NCBI RefSeq assembly: GCF_014138625.1
Contig: NZ_JACJHY010000035.1
Location: forward strand, 1 to 64,000
Direction of reading: 5' to 3'
From: Aminobacter ciceronei
GTDB lineage: Bacteria > Pseudomonadota > Alphaproteobacteria > Rhizobiales > Rhizobiaceae
DNA: 64,000 bases
Shown here: in pieces, positions 45,977 to 56,780 of the stretch
Layout: each line of letters begins with the position of its first letter
Position numbering within the stretch: the stretch's first letter is position 1
The notes under the pieces: model-generated
What the model was told of the DNA's origin: nothing
What the model saw: only the letters and a program-made list of their open reading frames with translations
Database searches by the model: none
Translations under genes and position numbers: made by a program

Positions 45977-48427
45977 ATGATTCGTCTTATCGGCTATTTC
46001 TTCGGCATCGGCACGACGCTTGCGCTCGTCGTCGCAGCTGGCGTGGCGATCTATCTCGGCCAGCTGACCAAGGAGCTTCCCGACTACGAGGTGCTCGCCA
46101 AATACGAGCCGCCGGTGACGACGCGTGTGCACGCTTCGGACGGCGCGCTGATGGGTGAATTCGCGCGTGAGCGCCGGCTCTACCTGCCGATCCAAGCCGT
46201 GCCTGATCGCGTCAAGGCGGCGTTCCTGTCGGCCGAGGACAAGAACTTCTACAATCACCCCGGCATTGACGTGACCGGCCTTGGGCGCGCCGTGCTGACC
46301 AACTTCCAGAATTTCGGTTCCGGCCGCCGCCAGGTCGGTGCGTCGACCATCACCCAGCAGGTCGCCAAGAACTTCCTCCTGAGCTCGGACCAGACCTACG
46401 AGCGCAAGATCAAGGAAATGGTGCTGGCCTTCCGCATCGAGCAGGCCTACTCGAAGGACCGCATCCTCGAACTTTACGTCAACGAGATATTCTTCGGGCT
46501 CGGTGCCTACGGCATCGCGGGTGCCGCGCTGACCTATTTCGACAAGTCGGTCAACGAGCTGACCGTCGCTGAAGCCGCCTATCTCGCCGCGCTGCCGAAG
46601 GGCCCGTCGAACTATCACCCGTTCAAATATGCCGACCGTGCCATCGAGCGCCGCAACTGGGTGGTCGACCAGATGGTCGCCAACGGCTACGTGTCGCGCG
46701 AAGAAGGCGACAAGGCCAAGGCCTCGCCGCTTGGCGTGACGCCGCGCCGGACCGGCACCTATGTCTTCGCCGGCGAATACTTCACCGAGGAAGTGCGCCG
46801 CGAGCTGATCGCGCGCTACGGCCAGGACGCGCTCTATGAAGGCGGCCTGTCTGTCCGCACCACGCTTGATCCGAAACTGCAGGCCATGGCACGCAAGGCC
46901 ATGCAGTCGGGCCTGGAGAAATATGATCGCCTGCGCGGCTATCGCGGCCCGGTCAAGAGCATCGACATATCTGCTGACTGGGGCACGGCGCTCGGCGAGG
47001 TCAAGGCGCTGGACGACATTCCGGAATGGCGTCTCGCCGTGGTGCTCGACGCCACGAAGACGGGCCTCGATATCGGCTTGCAGCCCAAGCGCGAGATATC
47101 AGGCGCGCTGTCCAAGGAGCGCGAGACGAGCACCGTTTCGAAAGACGACATGAGCTTTGCCATGCGCTACGTCGCCGACGGAAAGCGCGTGAAGGCCAAC
47201 TCGCCCTCCGAAGTGCTGAAGGCCGGCGACGTCATCTATGTCGAGAAGAACGAAGGCGACAGCTATGCGTTGCGCCAGGTGCCGGAGGTGTCGGGCGGCC
47301 TCGTCGCCATGGACCCGCACACCGGCCGCGTGCTCGCCATGGTCGGCGGCTTCTCCTACTCGCAGTCCGAGTTCAACCGCGCGACCCAGGCGATGCGCCA
47401 GCCAGGTTCGGCCTTCAAGCCGTTCGTCTACGCGGCAGCACTCGACAACGGTTACACGCCGGCCTCGGTGATCATGGACGGCCCGATCACCATCCAGTCG
47501 GGCAATACCAGCTGGTCGCCGAAGAACTATGACGGCAAGGCGGCTGGCCCGTCGACCCTGCGCGCCGGCATCGAGCGCTCGCGCAACCTGATGACGGTGC
47601 GCCTCGCCAATGACATGGGTATGAAGACGGTTGCCGAATACGCCGAGCGCTTCGGTGTCTACGACAAGCTGGCGCCCTATCTGCCGATGGCGCTGGGTGC
47701 GGGCGAAACCACCGTCATGCGCATGGTTTCGGCCTATGCCGTGATGGCCAATGGCGGCCGCCAGATCAAGCCGTCGCTGATCGACCGCATTCAGGACCGC
47801 TACGGCAAGACCGTGTTCAAGCATGATGAGCGCGGCTGCGAAGGATGCGTCGCCACGGAATGGGCCAATCAGCCCGAGCCGGAACTTGTCGACAATTCCG
47901 AGCAGGTGCTCGACCCGATGACCGCCTACCAGATCACCTCGATGCTGGAGGGCGTTGTCCTGCGTGGTACCGCAACGACGCTGCTGTCGCTCAATCGTCC
48001 GATCGCCGGCAAGACCGGAACGACCAACGACGAGAAGGACGCCTGGTTCGTCGGCTATACGCCGAACCTCGTTGTCGGACTGTATATGGGCTATGACAAG
48101 CCGCAGGGGCTCGGCAAGGGCACCACGGGTGGCGGCCTTGCCGCGCCGGTGTTCAAGGATTTCATGACGACGGCACTCGACGGCACGCCCAAGAGCGACT
48201 TCGTCGTTCCAGCCGGCATGAAGCTGATCTCGATCGATCGCAAGACCGGCATGCAGGCAGCCGAGGGCGCGCCGGGCACCATCATGGAGGCCTTCAAGCC
48301 GGGCACCGGACCTGCCGACAGCTACTGGGTCATCGGCATGGGCGAAGATGGCACCAATGGCTACGGCGAAGCGCTGTCGCCGCAGGCCAGCAAGGCCATC
48401 AGCGAAGGCGGCGGCGGCCTCTATTAG
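45977..48427 (+). CDS. mrcA: Penicillin-binding protein 1A (bifunctional transglycosylase/transpeptidase)
   Basis: An 816-aa class A PBP, membrane-anchored by MIRLIGYFFGIGTTLALVVA. Glycosyltransferase domain (about 55-230): SAEDKNFYNHPGID (catalytic Glu), GASTITQQVAKNFLL, ERKIKEMVLAFRIE. An OB-like insertion follows (about 310-420). Transpeptidase domain: S-x-x-K in RQPGSAFKPFVY, S-x-N in ERSRNLMTVRLA, K-T-G in IAGKTGTTNDEKDAW. It polymerises and cross-links peptidoglycan. A terminator follows directly. Paired with amiC. Confidence 0.96.
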   Translation: MIRLIGYFFGIGTTLALVVAAGVAIYLGQLTKELPDYEVLAKYEPPVTTRVHASDGALMGEFARERRLYLPIQAVPDRVKAAFLSAEDKNFYNHPGIDVTGLGRAVLTNFQNFGSGRRQVGASTITQQVAKNFLLSSDQTYERKIKEMVLAFRIEQAYSKDRILELYVNEIFFGLGAYGIAGAALTYFDKSVNELTVAEAAYLAALPKGPSNYHPFKYADRAIERRNWVVDQMVANGYVSREEGDKAKASPLGVTPRRTGTYVFAGEYFTEEVRRELIARYGQDALYEGGLSVRTTLDPKLQAMARKAMQSGLEKYDRLRGYRGPVKSIDISADWGTALGEVKALDDIPEWRLAVVLDATKTGLDIGLQPKREISGALSKERETSTVSKDDMSFAMRYVADGKRVKANSPSEVLKAGDVIYVEKNEGDSYALRQVPEVSGGLVAMDPHTGRVLAMVGGFSYSQSEFNRATQAMRQPGSAFKPFVYAAALDNGYTPASVIMDGPITIQSGNTSWSPKNYDGKAAGPSTLRAGIERSRNLMTVRLANDMGMKTVAEYAERFGVYDKLAPYLPMALGAGETTVMRMVSAYAVMANGGRQIKPSLIDRIQDRYGKTVFKHDERGCEGCVATEWANQPEPELVDNSEQVLDPMTAYQITSMLEGVVLRGTATTLLSLNRPIAGKTGTTNDEKDAWFVGYTPNLVVGLYMGYDKPQGLGKGTTGGGLAAPVFKDFMTTALDGTPKSDFVVPAGMKLISIDRKTGMQAAEGAPGTIMEAFKPGTGPADSYWVIGMGEDGTNGYGEALSPQASKAISEGGGGLY

Positions 48428-48471
48428 GGCACCGATCGGCCGGCATCAGCTGGCACATCGAAGGGAACCGA

Positions 48472-48507
48472 CAAATGCGCGTGGCTTGGCCGCGCGCATT
48501 TTGTTTG
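48472..48507 (+). terminator. Intrinsic terminator after the PBP1A gene
   Basis: AAATGCGCG (48473-48481) pairs with CGCGCATTT (48493-48501), followed by TGTTTG. Perfect 9-bp stem. Confidence 0.85.
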
Positions 48508-48687
48508 TAGCCTCGCTTGATAATATCCAAAAAGTTATATATCCTTTTAGTTATAGAATGCTGTTCGAGCCTGACGTCATGCGGGAACGCAAGCGGTCCG
48601 AAGCCATGCCGAACCTGCTCTGTCGAGGTGTCTGACGCGACAGCCGGCCGGAAACGGCGAGACAATTGCATATTCAGTGAGGAGAAG

Positions 48688-49161
48688 ATGATGCAGAAGA
48701 TCAGCCCGTTCCTGTGGTTCGACAACCAGGCTGAAGAGGCGGTGACGTTCTACACGTCGGTTTTCCGCAACTCCAAGGTCGGCAAGATGACCCGCTATGG
48801 CGAGGCTGGGCCCGGGCCTGCCGGCAGTGTCATGGTGGCCGAGTTCGAGCTCGAAGGACTGCAGTTCACCGCGCTGAACGGCGGTCCGATGTTCAAGTTC
48901 ACCGAAGCGATCTCGATGAGCATCGACTGCAAGGACCAGGCCGAGGTCGACCATTTCTGGCACAAGCTGTCCGAGGGCGGCCAGCCGGGTCAGTGTGGCT
49001 GGTTGAAGGACAAATTCGGGCTTTCGTGGCAGGTCATCCCCGAGGCATTGCCGCGCCTGCTGGGCGACCCCGATGGCGCCAGGGCTGCCAGGGTCATGCA
49101 GGCGATGCTGCAAATGACCAAGATCGACGTCGCCAGGCTTGAAGCGGCCTATGCCGGCTAG
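48688..49161 (+). CDS. VOC/PhnB-like protein (3-demethylubiquinone methyltransferase-type fold)
   Basis: A 157-aa protein of the PhnB/YdhR-like VOC group (MMQKISPFLWFDNQAEEAVT). Hallmarks: FYTSVFRNSKV, MTRYGEAGPGPAGSVMVAEF, LEGLQFTALNGGPMFKFTEA, GLSWQVIP. The name 3-demethylubiquinone-9 methyltransferase used in databases is a domain label only, since no SAM site is present. GGAG lies 3 nt before ATG 48688 and 6 nt before ATG 48691, so the second ATG may be used. The AT-rich upstream region holds a repeated AGTTATA (48533 and 48549). Confidence 0.9.
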   Translation: MMQKISPFLWFDNQAEEAVTFYTSVFRNSKVGKMTRYGEAGPGPAGSVMVAEFELEGLQFTALNGGPMFKFTEAISMSIDCKDQAEVDHFWHKLSEGGQPGQCGWLKDKFGLSWQVIPEALPRLLGDPDGARAARVMQAMLQMTKIDVARLEAAYAG

Positions 49162-49185
49162 GTGATCGACGCAGTGACATGGCGG

Positions 49186-49221
49186 ATGGGCAGAGCTGAA
49201 GGCGCCTGCCCATTTTGCTTT
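49186..49221 (+). terminator. Intrinsic terminator after the VOC gene
   Basis: ATGGGCAG (49186-49193) pairs with CTGCCCAT (49206-49213), followed by TTTGCTTT. Confidence 0.82.
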
Positions 49222-49304
49222 ACAGGGGACGACCTCATCCCTATGTTCCGCGCGGATTCAACAGCCGCCTTCGGGCGCGAAACAAGCAAAAAGAAGCAAT
49301 CTCC

Positions 49305-50436
49305 ATGCGCGCGGAAACGCAGAACATTGTCGACGAAATCAGGCAGGCGATAACCCTGCTGAGGAGGCATCTTTGACTGGGATCAAGCGGTAAAACGACT
49401 TGATTACCTGAACATGCGGGCAGAGGACGGCAACCTCTGGAACGACCCGCAGGAAGCCCAGAAGCTGATGCGCGAGCGCCAGTCGCTCGACGACAACATC
49501 AAGGCCATCAAGGGCCTGAGCCAGGCGCTGGACGACAATATCGGCCTGATCGAGATGGGCGAGGAAGAAGGCGACGCTGACATCATCAGCGAAGCGGAAA
49601 CCGCCATCCGTTCGCTGGCCGGCGAGATCCGGGCGCGCCAGATCGAGTCGCTGCTGTCGGGCGAAGCTGACCAGAACGACACCTATCTCGAAGTGCACGC
49701 TGGTGCCGGCGGCACCGAGAGCCAGGACTGGGCCAACATGCTCTTGCGCATGTACACGCGCTGGGCAGAACGTCGCCGGTTCAAGGTCGAGGTACTGGAA
49801 GTCCATGACGGCGAAGAGGCCGGCATCAAGTCTGCCACGCTGCTGATCAAGGGCCACAACGCCTATGGCTGGCTGAAGACGGAATCGGGCGTCCACCGCC
49901 TGGTCCGCATTTCGCCCTATGACAGCAATGCGCGCCGCCACACTTCGTTCTCGAGCATCTGGGTCTACCCGGTGGTCGACGATTCGATCGAGATCGACGT
50001 CTCGGAATCGGATGTGCGCATCGACACCTACCGTTCGTCGGGCGCCGGCGGCCAGCACGTCAACACCACCGACTCGGCGGTGCGCATCACACACATCGCC
50101 ACCGGCATCGCTGTTGCCTGCCAGGCCGAACGTTCGCAGCACAAGAACAAGGCCAAGGCCTGGGAAATGTTGCGCTCGCGCCTCTATGAGGAAGAGCTGA
50201 AGAAGCGCGAAGCCATCGCCAACGCAACGGAATCGGCCAAGACCGACATCGGCTGGGGTCACCAGATCCGCTCCTACGTGCTCCAGCCTTATCAGCTGGT
50301 GAAGGATCTGCGCACCGGCGTCGAAAGCACCAGCCCGTCCGACGTCCTCGACGGCGACCTCGACGACTTCATGGAAGCGTCGCTGTCGCAGCGCATCGAA
50401 GGCGGGGCAGGGCAGGCGGTTGCCGATCTGGACTAG
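49305..50436 (+). CDS. prfB: Peptide chain release factor 2, with programmed +1 frameshift
   Basis: RF2 ends translation at UGA and UAA. The full protein needs a +1 shift: codons 1-23 (49305-49373, [20 protein letters not shown] then RHL) are followed by an in-frame TGA (49374-49376). Slipping by one base at CTT-T continues as [13 protein letters not shown] in the frame ending at TAG 50434-50436; join(49305..49373,49375..50436) gives 376 aa, the normal RF2 length. Domain features: SPF-type anticodon-like region ([20 protein letters not shown] with the GGQ peptidyl-hydrolysis loop). Frames starting at 49414 miss the N terminus. Autoregulated by RF2 level through the shift. Confidence 0.96.
49362..49377 (+). 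promoter_or_regulatory. prfB recoding site
   Basis: AGGAGGCATCTTTGAC: an internal Shine-Dalgarno (AGGAGG, 49362-49367), 3 nt spacer, then CTT-TGA-C. This is the same layout as the E. coli prfB site (AGGGGGTATCTTTGAC): ribosome stalls at the TGA when RF2 is scarce, and slips +1 on CUU. Confidence 0.95.
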
Positions 50437-50569
50437 CCCTTTCCGGCATCACCCTGTCATCGCTAAAGCGTGATGACCGGGTTGCCCCTGGACGGAACAT
50501 TTCAGGTAGGATTTCGTTAAGCGTGCGGGAGCAGGATTCGCTTGGGAGGTAATCTCAGGGGATGACGCT

Positions 50570-50905
50570 ATGCGTCCAGAAAACCTCCGTCTGCGCCGAT
50601 ACATCCTTGCACTGTCCACGCTCGCGCTGATTTCGCTCAGCACGCCGCTCGCTCTATCCCACGACGCGCCGAAAGGCTGGACTTATCCCTTCGCTTGCTG
50701 TTCCGGCTACGACTGCCGTGAGGTGCCGAAGCAGGCGATAAGCGAGCGGCCACAAGGCTATGTCATCGAGGGCACTGGCGAGGTGGTGACCTACCAGGAT
50801 GCACGGATCCACGAATCGCCTGATGGCCGATATCATTGGTGCTCCGTCGCGGGTGCCGATGACAGCAAGACCATCTGCCTGTTCGTGCCGCCGAAGTCCT
50901 ACTGA
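50570..50905 (+). CDS. Small secreted cysteine-rich protein of unknown function
   Basis: A 111-aa protein with a Sec signal peptide (YILALSTLALISLSTPLALS) and a mature domain with four or five cysteines (PFACCSGYDCREV; HWCSVAGADDSKTICLFVPP), probably disulfide-bonded in the periplasm. It resembles conserved exported proteins of rhizobia; no named domain. The ATG at 50570 is preceded by GGGGATGACGCT. It stands alone 133 bp after prfB. Confidence 0.8.
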   Translation: MRPENLRLRRYILALSTLALISLSTPLALSHDAPKGWTYPFACCSGYDCREVPKQAISERPQGYVIEGTGEVVTYQDARIHESPDGRYHWCSVAGADDSKTICLFVPPKSY

Positions 50906-51008
50906 CAATCCTGACAGCCGTTCTGCTGACACCAGCGTGTCAGCAGCCCCTCGCTATGGTGCGCCGTCGCAGGAAAGCGACCCAAAACGACATGCGAGGA
51001 AGACCAGG

Positions 51009-51377
51009 ATGGTGATCAAGGGCAGCTGTCACTGCAAGGCGACCATGTTTGAGGTAACGGAGGTGCCAGAGACGGTGACCTTCTGCACCTGCACGTTCTG
51101 CTCCAAGCGCGGCGCACTCTGGGCCTATTACACGCCCGCCCAGTTCAAGCTCGTCAGTCCGCCGGAAAACGTTGCTTTCTACGCGCGCGGAGAGAATGTG
51201 GTGAAGCATGGCTTCTGCGCCGTCTGCGGTTGCGGCACCTTCACCGAGACACCCGACTGGTCGACCGGCGAAGCTGATTTCGACAACCCCAAGGTCAGCG
51301 TCAATGCACGCCTCTTCGATGACTTCGACCTCGACAAGATCGAAGTCGTGATGGTCGACGGCAAGAACCTCTGGTAG
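51009..51377 (+). CDS. GFA (glutathione-dependent formaldehyde-activating) family protein
   Basis: A 122-aa zinc protein of the GFA/CENP-V fold: IKGSCHCKATMFEV (C-x-C), FCTCTFCSKRGALWAYY (C-x-C-x-x-C) and KHGFCAVCGCGTF (C-x-x-C-x-C) supply two structural zinc sites. Despite the family name, most members have no proven formaldehyde activity. The ATG at 51009 follows GAGGAAGACC. Frames opening earlier add unrelated residues. Confidence 0.92.
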   Translation: MVIKGSCHCKATMFEVTEVPETVTFCTCTFCSKRGALWAYYTPAQFKLVSPPENVAFYARGENVVKHGFCAVCGCGTFTETPDWSTGEADFDNPKVSVNARLFDDFDLDKIEVVMVDGKNLW

Positions 51378-51527
51378 CCGACTAGATTGTCGTGCGGGCA
51401 GGCCGGAGTTTGCCCATTTGTCACTGCTTCCGTTCCGTTTTTCGCCGTATTTCATGCTACAAGGCCGGTGAAGGGCTTTGCGCGGAACGCCCGATGCGTT
51501 TCGCGGTACGGAGAGGGACATATCCTG

Positions 51528-52175
51528 ATGAAGAAGACAGTGATTTTCGCGCTGGCTGGCAGCATGCTCGTCGGTGCGTGCACGACCGATCCTTATACCG
51601 GTCAGCAGAAGGTTTCGAACGCCGCGGCAGGCGCTGGTATCGGCGCACTCGCCGGCGCCGGCCTTGGTCTGCTCGCCGGCGGCAATGACCGCCGCAACGC
51701 GCTGATCGGCGCTGGTGTCGGCGCTCTCGCCGGTGGTCTCGCCGGCGGCTATATGGACCGGCAGGAATCCGAGCTGCGTGCCCAGCTGCAGGGCAGCGGC
51801 GTCAGCGTCACCCGCGCCGGCGACCAGATCATCCTGAACATGCCGTCGAACATCACCTTTGCCACCGACCAGGACGCGGTGAAGGCCGGCTTCTACAACA
51901 CGCTGAACTCGGTGGCGCTGGTGCTCAAGAAGTTCAACCAGACCACCGTCGACGTGTTCGGTCACACCGATTCGACCGGCGGCGACCAGCACAATTTCGA
52001 CCTGTCACAGCGTCGCGCGTTGTCGGTCGCCAACTACCTTGGTGCCCAGGGCGTCGATTCCAGGCGCTTTGCCGTTACCGGTTTTGGTGCGACTCGCCCA
52101 ATTGCGTCCAACGCGACTTCGGAAGGCCGCGCGCAAAACCGCCGCGTCGAGATTCAGTTGTCGCCGCTCACCTGA
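51528..52175 (+). CDS. OmpA-family lipoprotein (YiaD-like)
   Basis: A 215-aa outer-membrane lipoprotein. Lipobox LVGAC (Cys 18). A glycine-zipper region comes next (NAAAGAGIGALAGAGLGLLA and GAGVGALAGGLAGGYMDRQE, about 31-80), then the OmpA peptidoglycan-binding domain (about 95-205; NITFATDQDAVKAGFYNTLN, VFGHTDSTGGDQHNFDLSQR, NRRVEIQL). It links outer membrane and peptidoglycan. ATG 51528 follows GAGAGGG; followed by a terminator. Confidence 0.94.
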   Translation: MKKTVIFALAGSMLVGACTTDPYTGQQKVSNAAAGAGIGALAGAGLGLLAGGNDRRNALIGAGVGALAGGLAGGYMDRQESELRAQLQGSGVSVTRAGDQIILNMPSNITFATDQDAVKAGFYNTLNSVALVLKKFNQTTVDVFGHTDSTGGDQHNFDLSQRRALSVANYLGAQGVDSRRFAVTGFGATRPIASNATSEGRAQNRRVEIQLSPLT

Positions 52176-52202
52176 GCTGCAGACCGGAAAACTCATGAAG
52201 GA

Positions 52203-52228
52203 GACGGCCCCTTGTGGGGCCGTTTTTC
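52203..52228 (+). terminator. Intrinsic terminator after the OmpA lipoprotein
   Basis: ACGGCCCC, loop TTGT, GGGGCCGT (52204-52223) and TTTTTC. Confidence 0.92.
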
Positions 52229-52307
52229 ATTGAGCGCCGGTGCGAAAAACATGGCGCGCTGACGAAGCCGTCTCGACTGAACGACATCAGGATGGGTGTA
52301 GCAGCAA

Positions 52308-52337
52308 AAGAAAATGGCCCCGTTTGGGGCCATTTTG
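52308..52337 (-). terminator. Intrinsic terminator of the second DEAD-box helicase
   Basis: AAAATGGCCCC, loop GTTT, GGGGCCATTTT (52311-52336). On the minus strand a T-rich run (TTTTCTTTTG) follows, 19 bp past the helicase stop. Confidence 0.88.
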
Positions 52338-52354
52338 CTGGAGCGTCTTGTCGC

Positions 52355-53896
<1,542 letters not shown>

Positions 53897-54063
53897 GTGT
53901 GTTGGCTGTCTTTGCTCGTTCAAGGGCGCGGCACGCTGGCCACGACAGGCGCAAGCCGCCTGCAATATGCCGCAACGCGATAGGCGTAAGTGCGCGATTT
54001 GTCAACTCAAACTGGCACACACGTGGCGATTGCAGCTGAATACTTCCAGCTGTGGCCCAATGG

Positions 54064-54837
54064 TCAGTATTTGAATTGCTCGGCCAGGATGCGTTCGCTC
54101 CAGGAATGGCCCGGGTCGAACAGCAGCGTCGCGGTGTGCACAGCGGATTCCCGAACTTCCACTGAAACCACAGACTTGACCTCGGTATGGTCGGCAACTG
54201 CGTTCACCGGCCGCTTTTGCTCTTCCAGAATGTCGAAGCGAACAACCGCCGTCTTGGGCAGCAACGCACCGCGCCAGCGCCTGGGTCGGAACGGGCTGAC
54301 CGGGGTCAGGGCCAGCAGCGGCGCATCGAGCGGCAGGATAGGGCCGTGGGCCGACAGATTGTAGGCAGTGGACCCTGCCGGCGTCGCCACCATGACGCCG
54401 TCGCAAATCAACTCGTTCAGCCTGACCTTGCCGTCGACCGAAATGCGCAGCCGGGCTGCCTGGTAGGATTGGCGCAGCAGCGAAACCTCGTTGATCGCCA
54501 GCGCTTCCCTTGACGTGCCGGTGTCGTCGACGGTCATCATTTCCAGCGGCCGGATGGTTTCGGGCACCGCAGCCGCAAGGCGCTCGGGCAGGGCGCCTTC
54601 GCGGTACTCGTTCATCAGGAAGCCGACCGTGCCGCGGTTCATGCCGTAGACACGCTTGCCGGTACTCATCGTCTCGCGCAGCGTCTGGAGCAGAAACCCG
54701 TCGCCGCCCAATGCGACGACAATATCTGCCCGGTCATGAGGTATCTGGCCATAGCGCTGGGCGAGCCGCTTGGCCGCGGCATCCGCCTCCGCGGTGCCTG
54801 ACGATGCAAACGAAAATGTCAGCGACTTGGCGTCCAT
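54064..54837 (-). CDS. nadK: NAD kinase
   Basis: A 257-aa kinase making NADP from NAD. Family motifs: [16 protein letters not shown] (GGDG), [26 protein letters not shown] (the N-E motif), [20 protein letters not shown] with the conserved [11 protein letters not shown]-like stretch (His in place of the usual second Gly). ATG 54837 follows GGGAGC. The frame is open far upstream (to 55542) but the extension is not protein-like. Own unit, after the exported protein at 54951. Confidence 0.94.
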   Translation of the reverse strand: MDAKSLTFSFASSGTAEADAAAKRLAQRYGQIPHDRADIVVALGGDGFLLQTLRETMSTGKRVYGMNRGTVGFLMNEYREGALPERLAAAVPETIRPLEMMTVDDTGTSREALAINEVSLLRQSYQAARLRISVDGKVRLNELICDGVMVATPAGSTAYNLSAHGPILPLDAPLLALTPVSPFRPRRWRGALLPKTAVVRFDILEEQKRPVNAVADHTEVKSVVSVEVRESAVHTATLLFDPGHSWSERILAEQFKY

Positions 54838-54950
54838 GTGCTCCCTGGCGGCGGTCCGAACGCCGATGCCGGCCGCCGGCAACGGGGTAGCACGCTGATT
54901 TGCCAAAGCAAAGGGAGCTAGCCGGCCTGCGCCAGCCTGGCGCTGGCTGC

Positions 54951-55367
54951 TCAACCGCCGGCCGAGCGGATGATCGAGCACATGCCGGTGCGGACAACGT
55001 CGTTGGTGGTCACCTGGCCCGGCTGGATGTCGAACACGGCGTTGACCAGGGTGCCGCCGCCCTGGCTTCGAGCCACAACACGCAATGTCTGCAGCCGGCC
55101 GCTGCCCGAAGTGTCTTGATAGGCGTCGATCGCCCCGAGTTCCTTGTTGACCGTGATGCCGGAGAAGCCCTCGGCGGCGATTGCCTGGGCGAGGCGCTTC
55201 AGGGCCTGCGCCTGTTTGACCTTGGGAAACGACTGCGAGCTTTTGAAGGAAACCGCCGTAACCAGCGGAATGCCGCTGACCTTGAAGTTCTTTTCGCATG
55301 TCTGTGCCTGAGCTACGGAAACGGTGATCGCCGCCAGGGCAGAGGCGACCAAGACTTGCTTTAGCAT
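54951..55367 (-). CDS. Exported protein of unknown function
   Basis: A 138-aa protein with a Sec signal ([20 protein letters not shown], cleavage after AQA) and a mixed alpha/beta mature part ([60 protein letters not shown]). Two cysteines (first in TCEKN, last in [11 protein letters not shown]) may pair. No named family recognised. It lies 114 bp upstream of nadK on the same strand. Confidence 0.8.
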   Translation of the reverse strand: MLKQVLVASALAAITVSVAQAQTCEKNFKVSGIPLVTAVSFKSSQSFPKVKQAQALKRLAQAIAAEGFSGITVNKELGAIDAYQDTSGSGRLQTLRVVARSQGGGTLVNAVFDIQPGQVTTNDVVRTGMCSIIRSAGG

Positions 55368-55604
55368 TTGCTACTCCATGGACGGGGATTCGATGTCGTT
55401 CGGGCCTACATTCCGCCTTCGGCCTCGGGAAGGTCAAGTATCCGCCTCGACAAAGACTGTGCCGGAGGCAGGCGTACATTTCCACGGGGCTCACACCACT
55501 TACGCATTCCGTCAGCGAGATACATCCATGGCCGGATCGCAAAGCGTTAAGCTTCGCTCGCTATCTAGCTCTGCATTCGGACCCGGACATGGAAGGGGAT
55601 CGTC

Positions 55605-56345
55605 GTGTGGAAGATCACGTTCAAGGCCAGCCTGGTCACCATCGCCGTCATCCTCGTGACCCAGGTCGTTTCGTTTTCGATCCGTCATTCAGCCGGCCAG
55701 TCCTTCACGGCGTTCGTCTTTGCTATGAATTCGATCCTGCCGGTGCTGACGGCGTTTCCTGCGGCATTCCTGATCTTCTGGCAGAACGAGAAACTCAGCC
55801 GTGCGCTTGCCGAACTGTCGCAAGCCCACATGCAGTTGAAGGCAAAAGCAACGCACGACCACATGACCGGGCTGCTGAACCGCGAGGCATTTTTCGAGAA
55901 ATCGAAACAAGCCAGGCGCAAATGCGATTCCGGCGCGCTGCTTCTGATCGACGCCGACAATTTCAAGAGCATCAACGACACCTTTGGCCACCTCGTCGGC
56001 GACGAGGCGCTCAAGCTGATCTCGAAGGCGCTACGTTCGGCGATCCGCGAAAACGACCTGGTCGGGCGTGTCGGCGGTGAGGAGTTCTGCGCCTTCCTGC
56101 CAACCACAGGTCCGGATGAGGCGGCCGCTGTCGCCGAGCGGATCCGCGTCGAGGTCGAGCGGCTTGCATTCTATCCGGTGGAAGGCCGCCCGCATCGCCT
56201 GACGGTCAGCATCGGTGCGGTCGTATCCGCTGGGCAGCAACCAACATCGCAGCTCATGCGCCTTGCCGACCGCTGCCTCTATGAGGCCAAGGAACAGGGG
56301 CGCAATCGTGTGGTGTTTGCCAGTCCGGTGGTGCCGGTTGTCTGA
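55605..56345 (+). CDS. Diguanylate cyclase (GGDEF protein)
   Basis: A 246-aa membrane-bound c-di-GMP synthase. Two N-terminal membrane segments (SLVTIAVILVTQVVSFSI; SILPVLTAFPAAFLIFW), a short coiled coil (EKLSRALAELSQAHMQLKAK), then the GGDEF domain (about 80-240). The active site is GGEEF (in VGRVGGEEFCAF), and an inhibitory I-site RxxD (REND) sits exactly five residues before it, so product feedback is expected. Substrate-binding pieces: LLIDADNFKSINDTFGHLVG. Start: GTG 55605 with AAGGGG upstream. No sensor domain beyond the membrane part. Confidence 0.94.
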   Translation: MWKITFKASLVTIAVILVTQVVSFSIRHSAGQSFTAFVFAMNSILPVLTAFPAAFLIFWQNEKLSRALAELSQAHMQLKAKATHDHMTGLLNREAFFEKSKQARRKCDSGALLLIDADNFKSINDTFGHLVGDEALKLISKALRSAIRENDLVGRVGGEEFCAFLPTTGPDEAAAVAERIRVEVERLAFYPVEGRPHRLTVSIGAVVSAGQQPTSQLMRLADRCLYEAKEQGRNRVVFASPVVPVV

Positions 56346-56368
56346 GGCCGTCTTGCGGGGGGCCAGGG

Positions 56369-56536
56369 TCAGCCGATGCCGGTGACATAGTGCAGGTAGA
56401 TGGCGAGCACGATAAAGCCGATGATCGTGGCGATTCCGGTCCAGTCGACCCGCGCCTCTTTCATCTGGCGGAAAAGCTTGAGCAAAAGCAGCCACGCGAC
56501 AATCACCACCACGGCAATAATCACGAACCTGATCAT
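56369..56536 (-). CDS. Small two-helix membrane protein, 55 aa
   Basis: Reads MIRFVIIAVVVIVAWLLLLK, LFRQMKEARVDWTGIATIIG, FIVLAIYLHYVTGIG. Two hydrophobic helices (about 4-20 and 35-50) flank a charged cytosolic loop. GGAGGT precedes the ATG by 6-7 nt on the minus strand. The hydrophobic profile, ribosome site and codon usage make it a convincing small gene. Function unknown; convergent with the diguanylate cyclase by 23 bp. Confidence 0.8.
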   Translation of the reverse strand: MIRFVIIAVVVIVAWLLLLKLFRQMKEARVDWTGIATIIGFIVLAIYLHYVTGIG

Positions 56537-56697
56537 CCATCACCTCCAGCGCCGGCGTTCATGCTGCCTGCGATCTGGATATAGTGGGCGCGAGGCTTCA
56601 GTTTTAGGGCGCGGGGCCTGTGCGCATCTGGGGATGCCGCGCGGCTCGCCCGAAATTGTCTTTACTGGACCGCAAAATATGCTAACCGGGGCGAATT

Positions 56698-56773
56698 GCC
56701 CTTGTAGCTCAGCTGGTAGAGCAGCGGTTTTGTAAACCGAAGGTCGCGGGTTCGATTCCTGCCGGGGGCACCA
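56698..56773 (+). tRNA. tRNA-Thr (anticodon UGU)
   Basis: A 76-nt cloverleaf including the encoded CCA. Acceptor GCCCTTG pairs with CGGGGGC (two G-T pairs); D-arm GCTCAGCTGGTAGAGC; anticodon arm GCGGT-TTTGTAA-ACCG(A) with TGT at the loop centre; T-arm CGGGTTCGATTCCTG. Reads ACA and, with wobble, other threonine codons. Confidence 0.97.
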
Positions 56774-56780
56774 GTTCTTC

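Noticed and set aside
48517-48687. Extended N terminus for the VOC protein
   Set aside because: The upstream residues (Cys/Ser-rich) have no family match, and GGAG with ATG at 48688/48691 sets the start.
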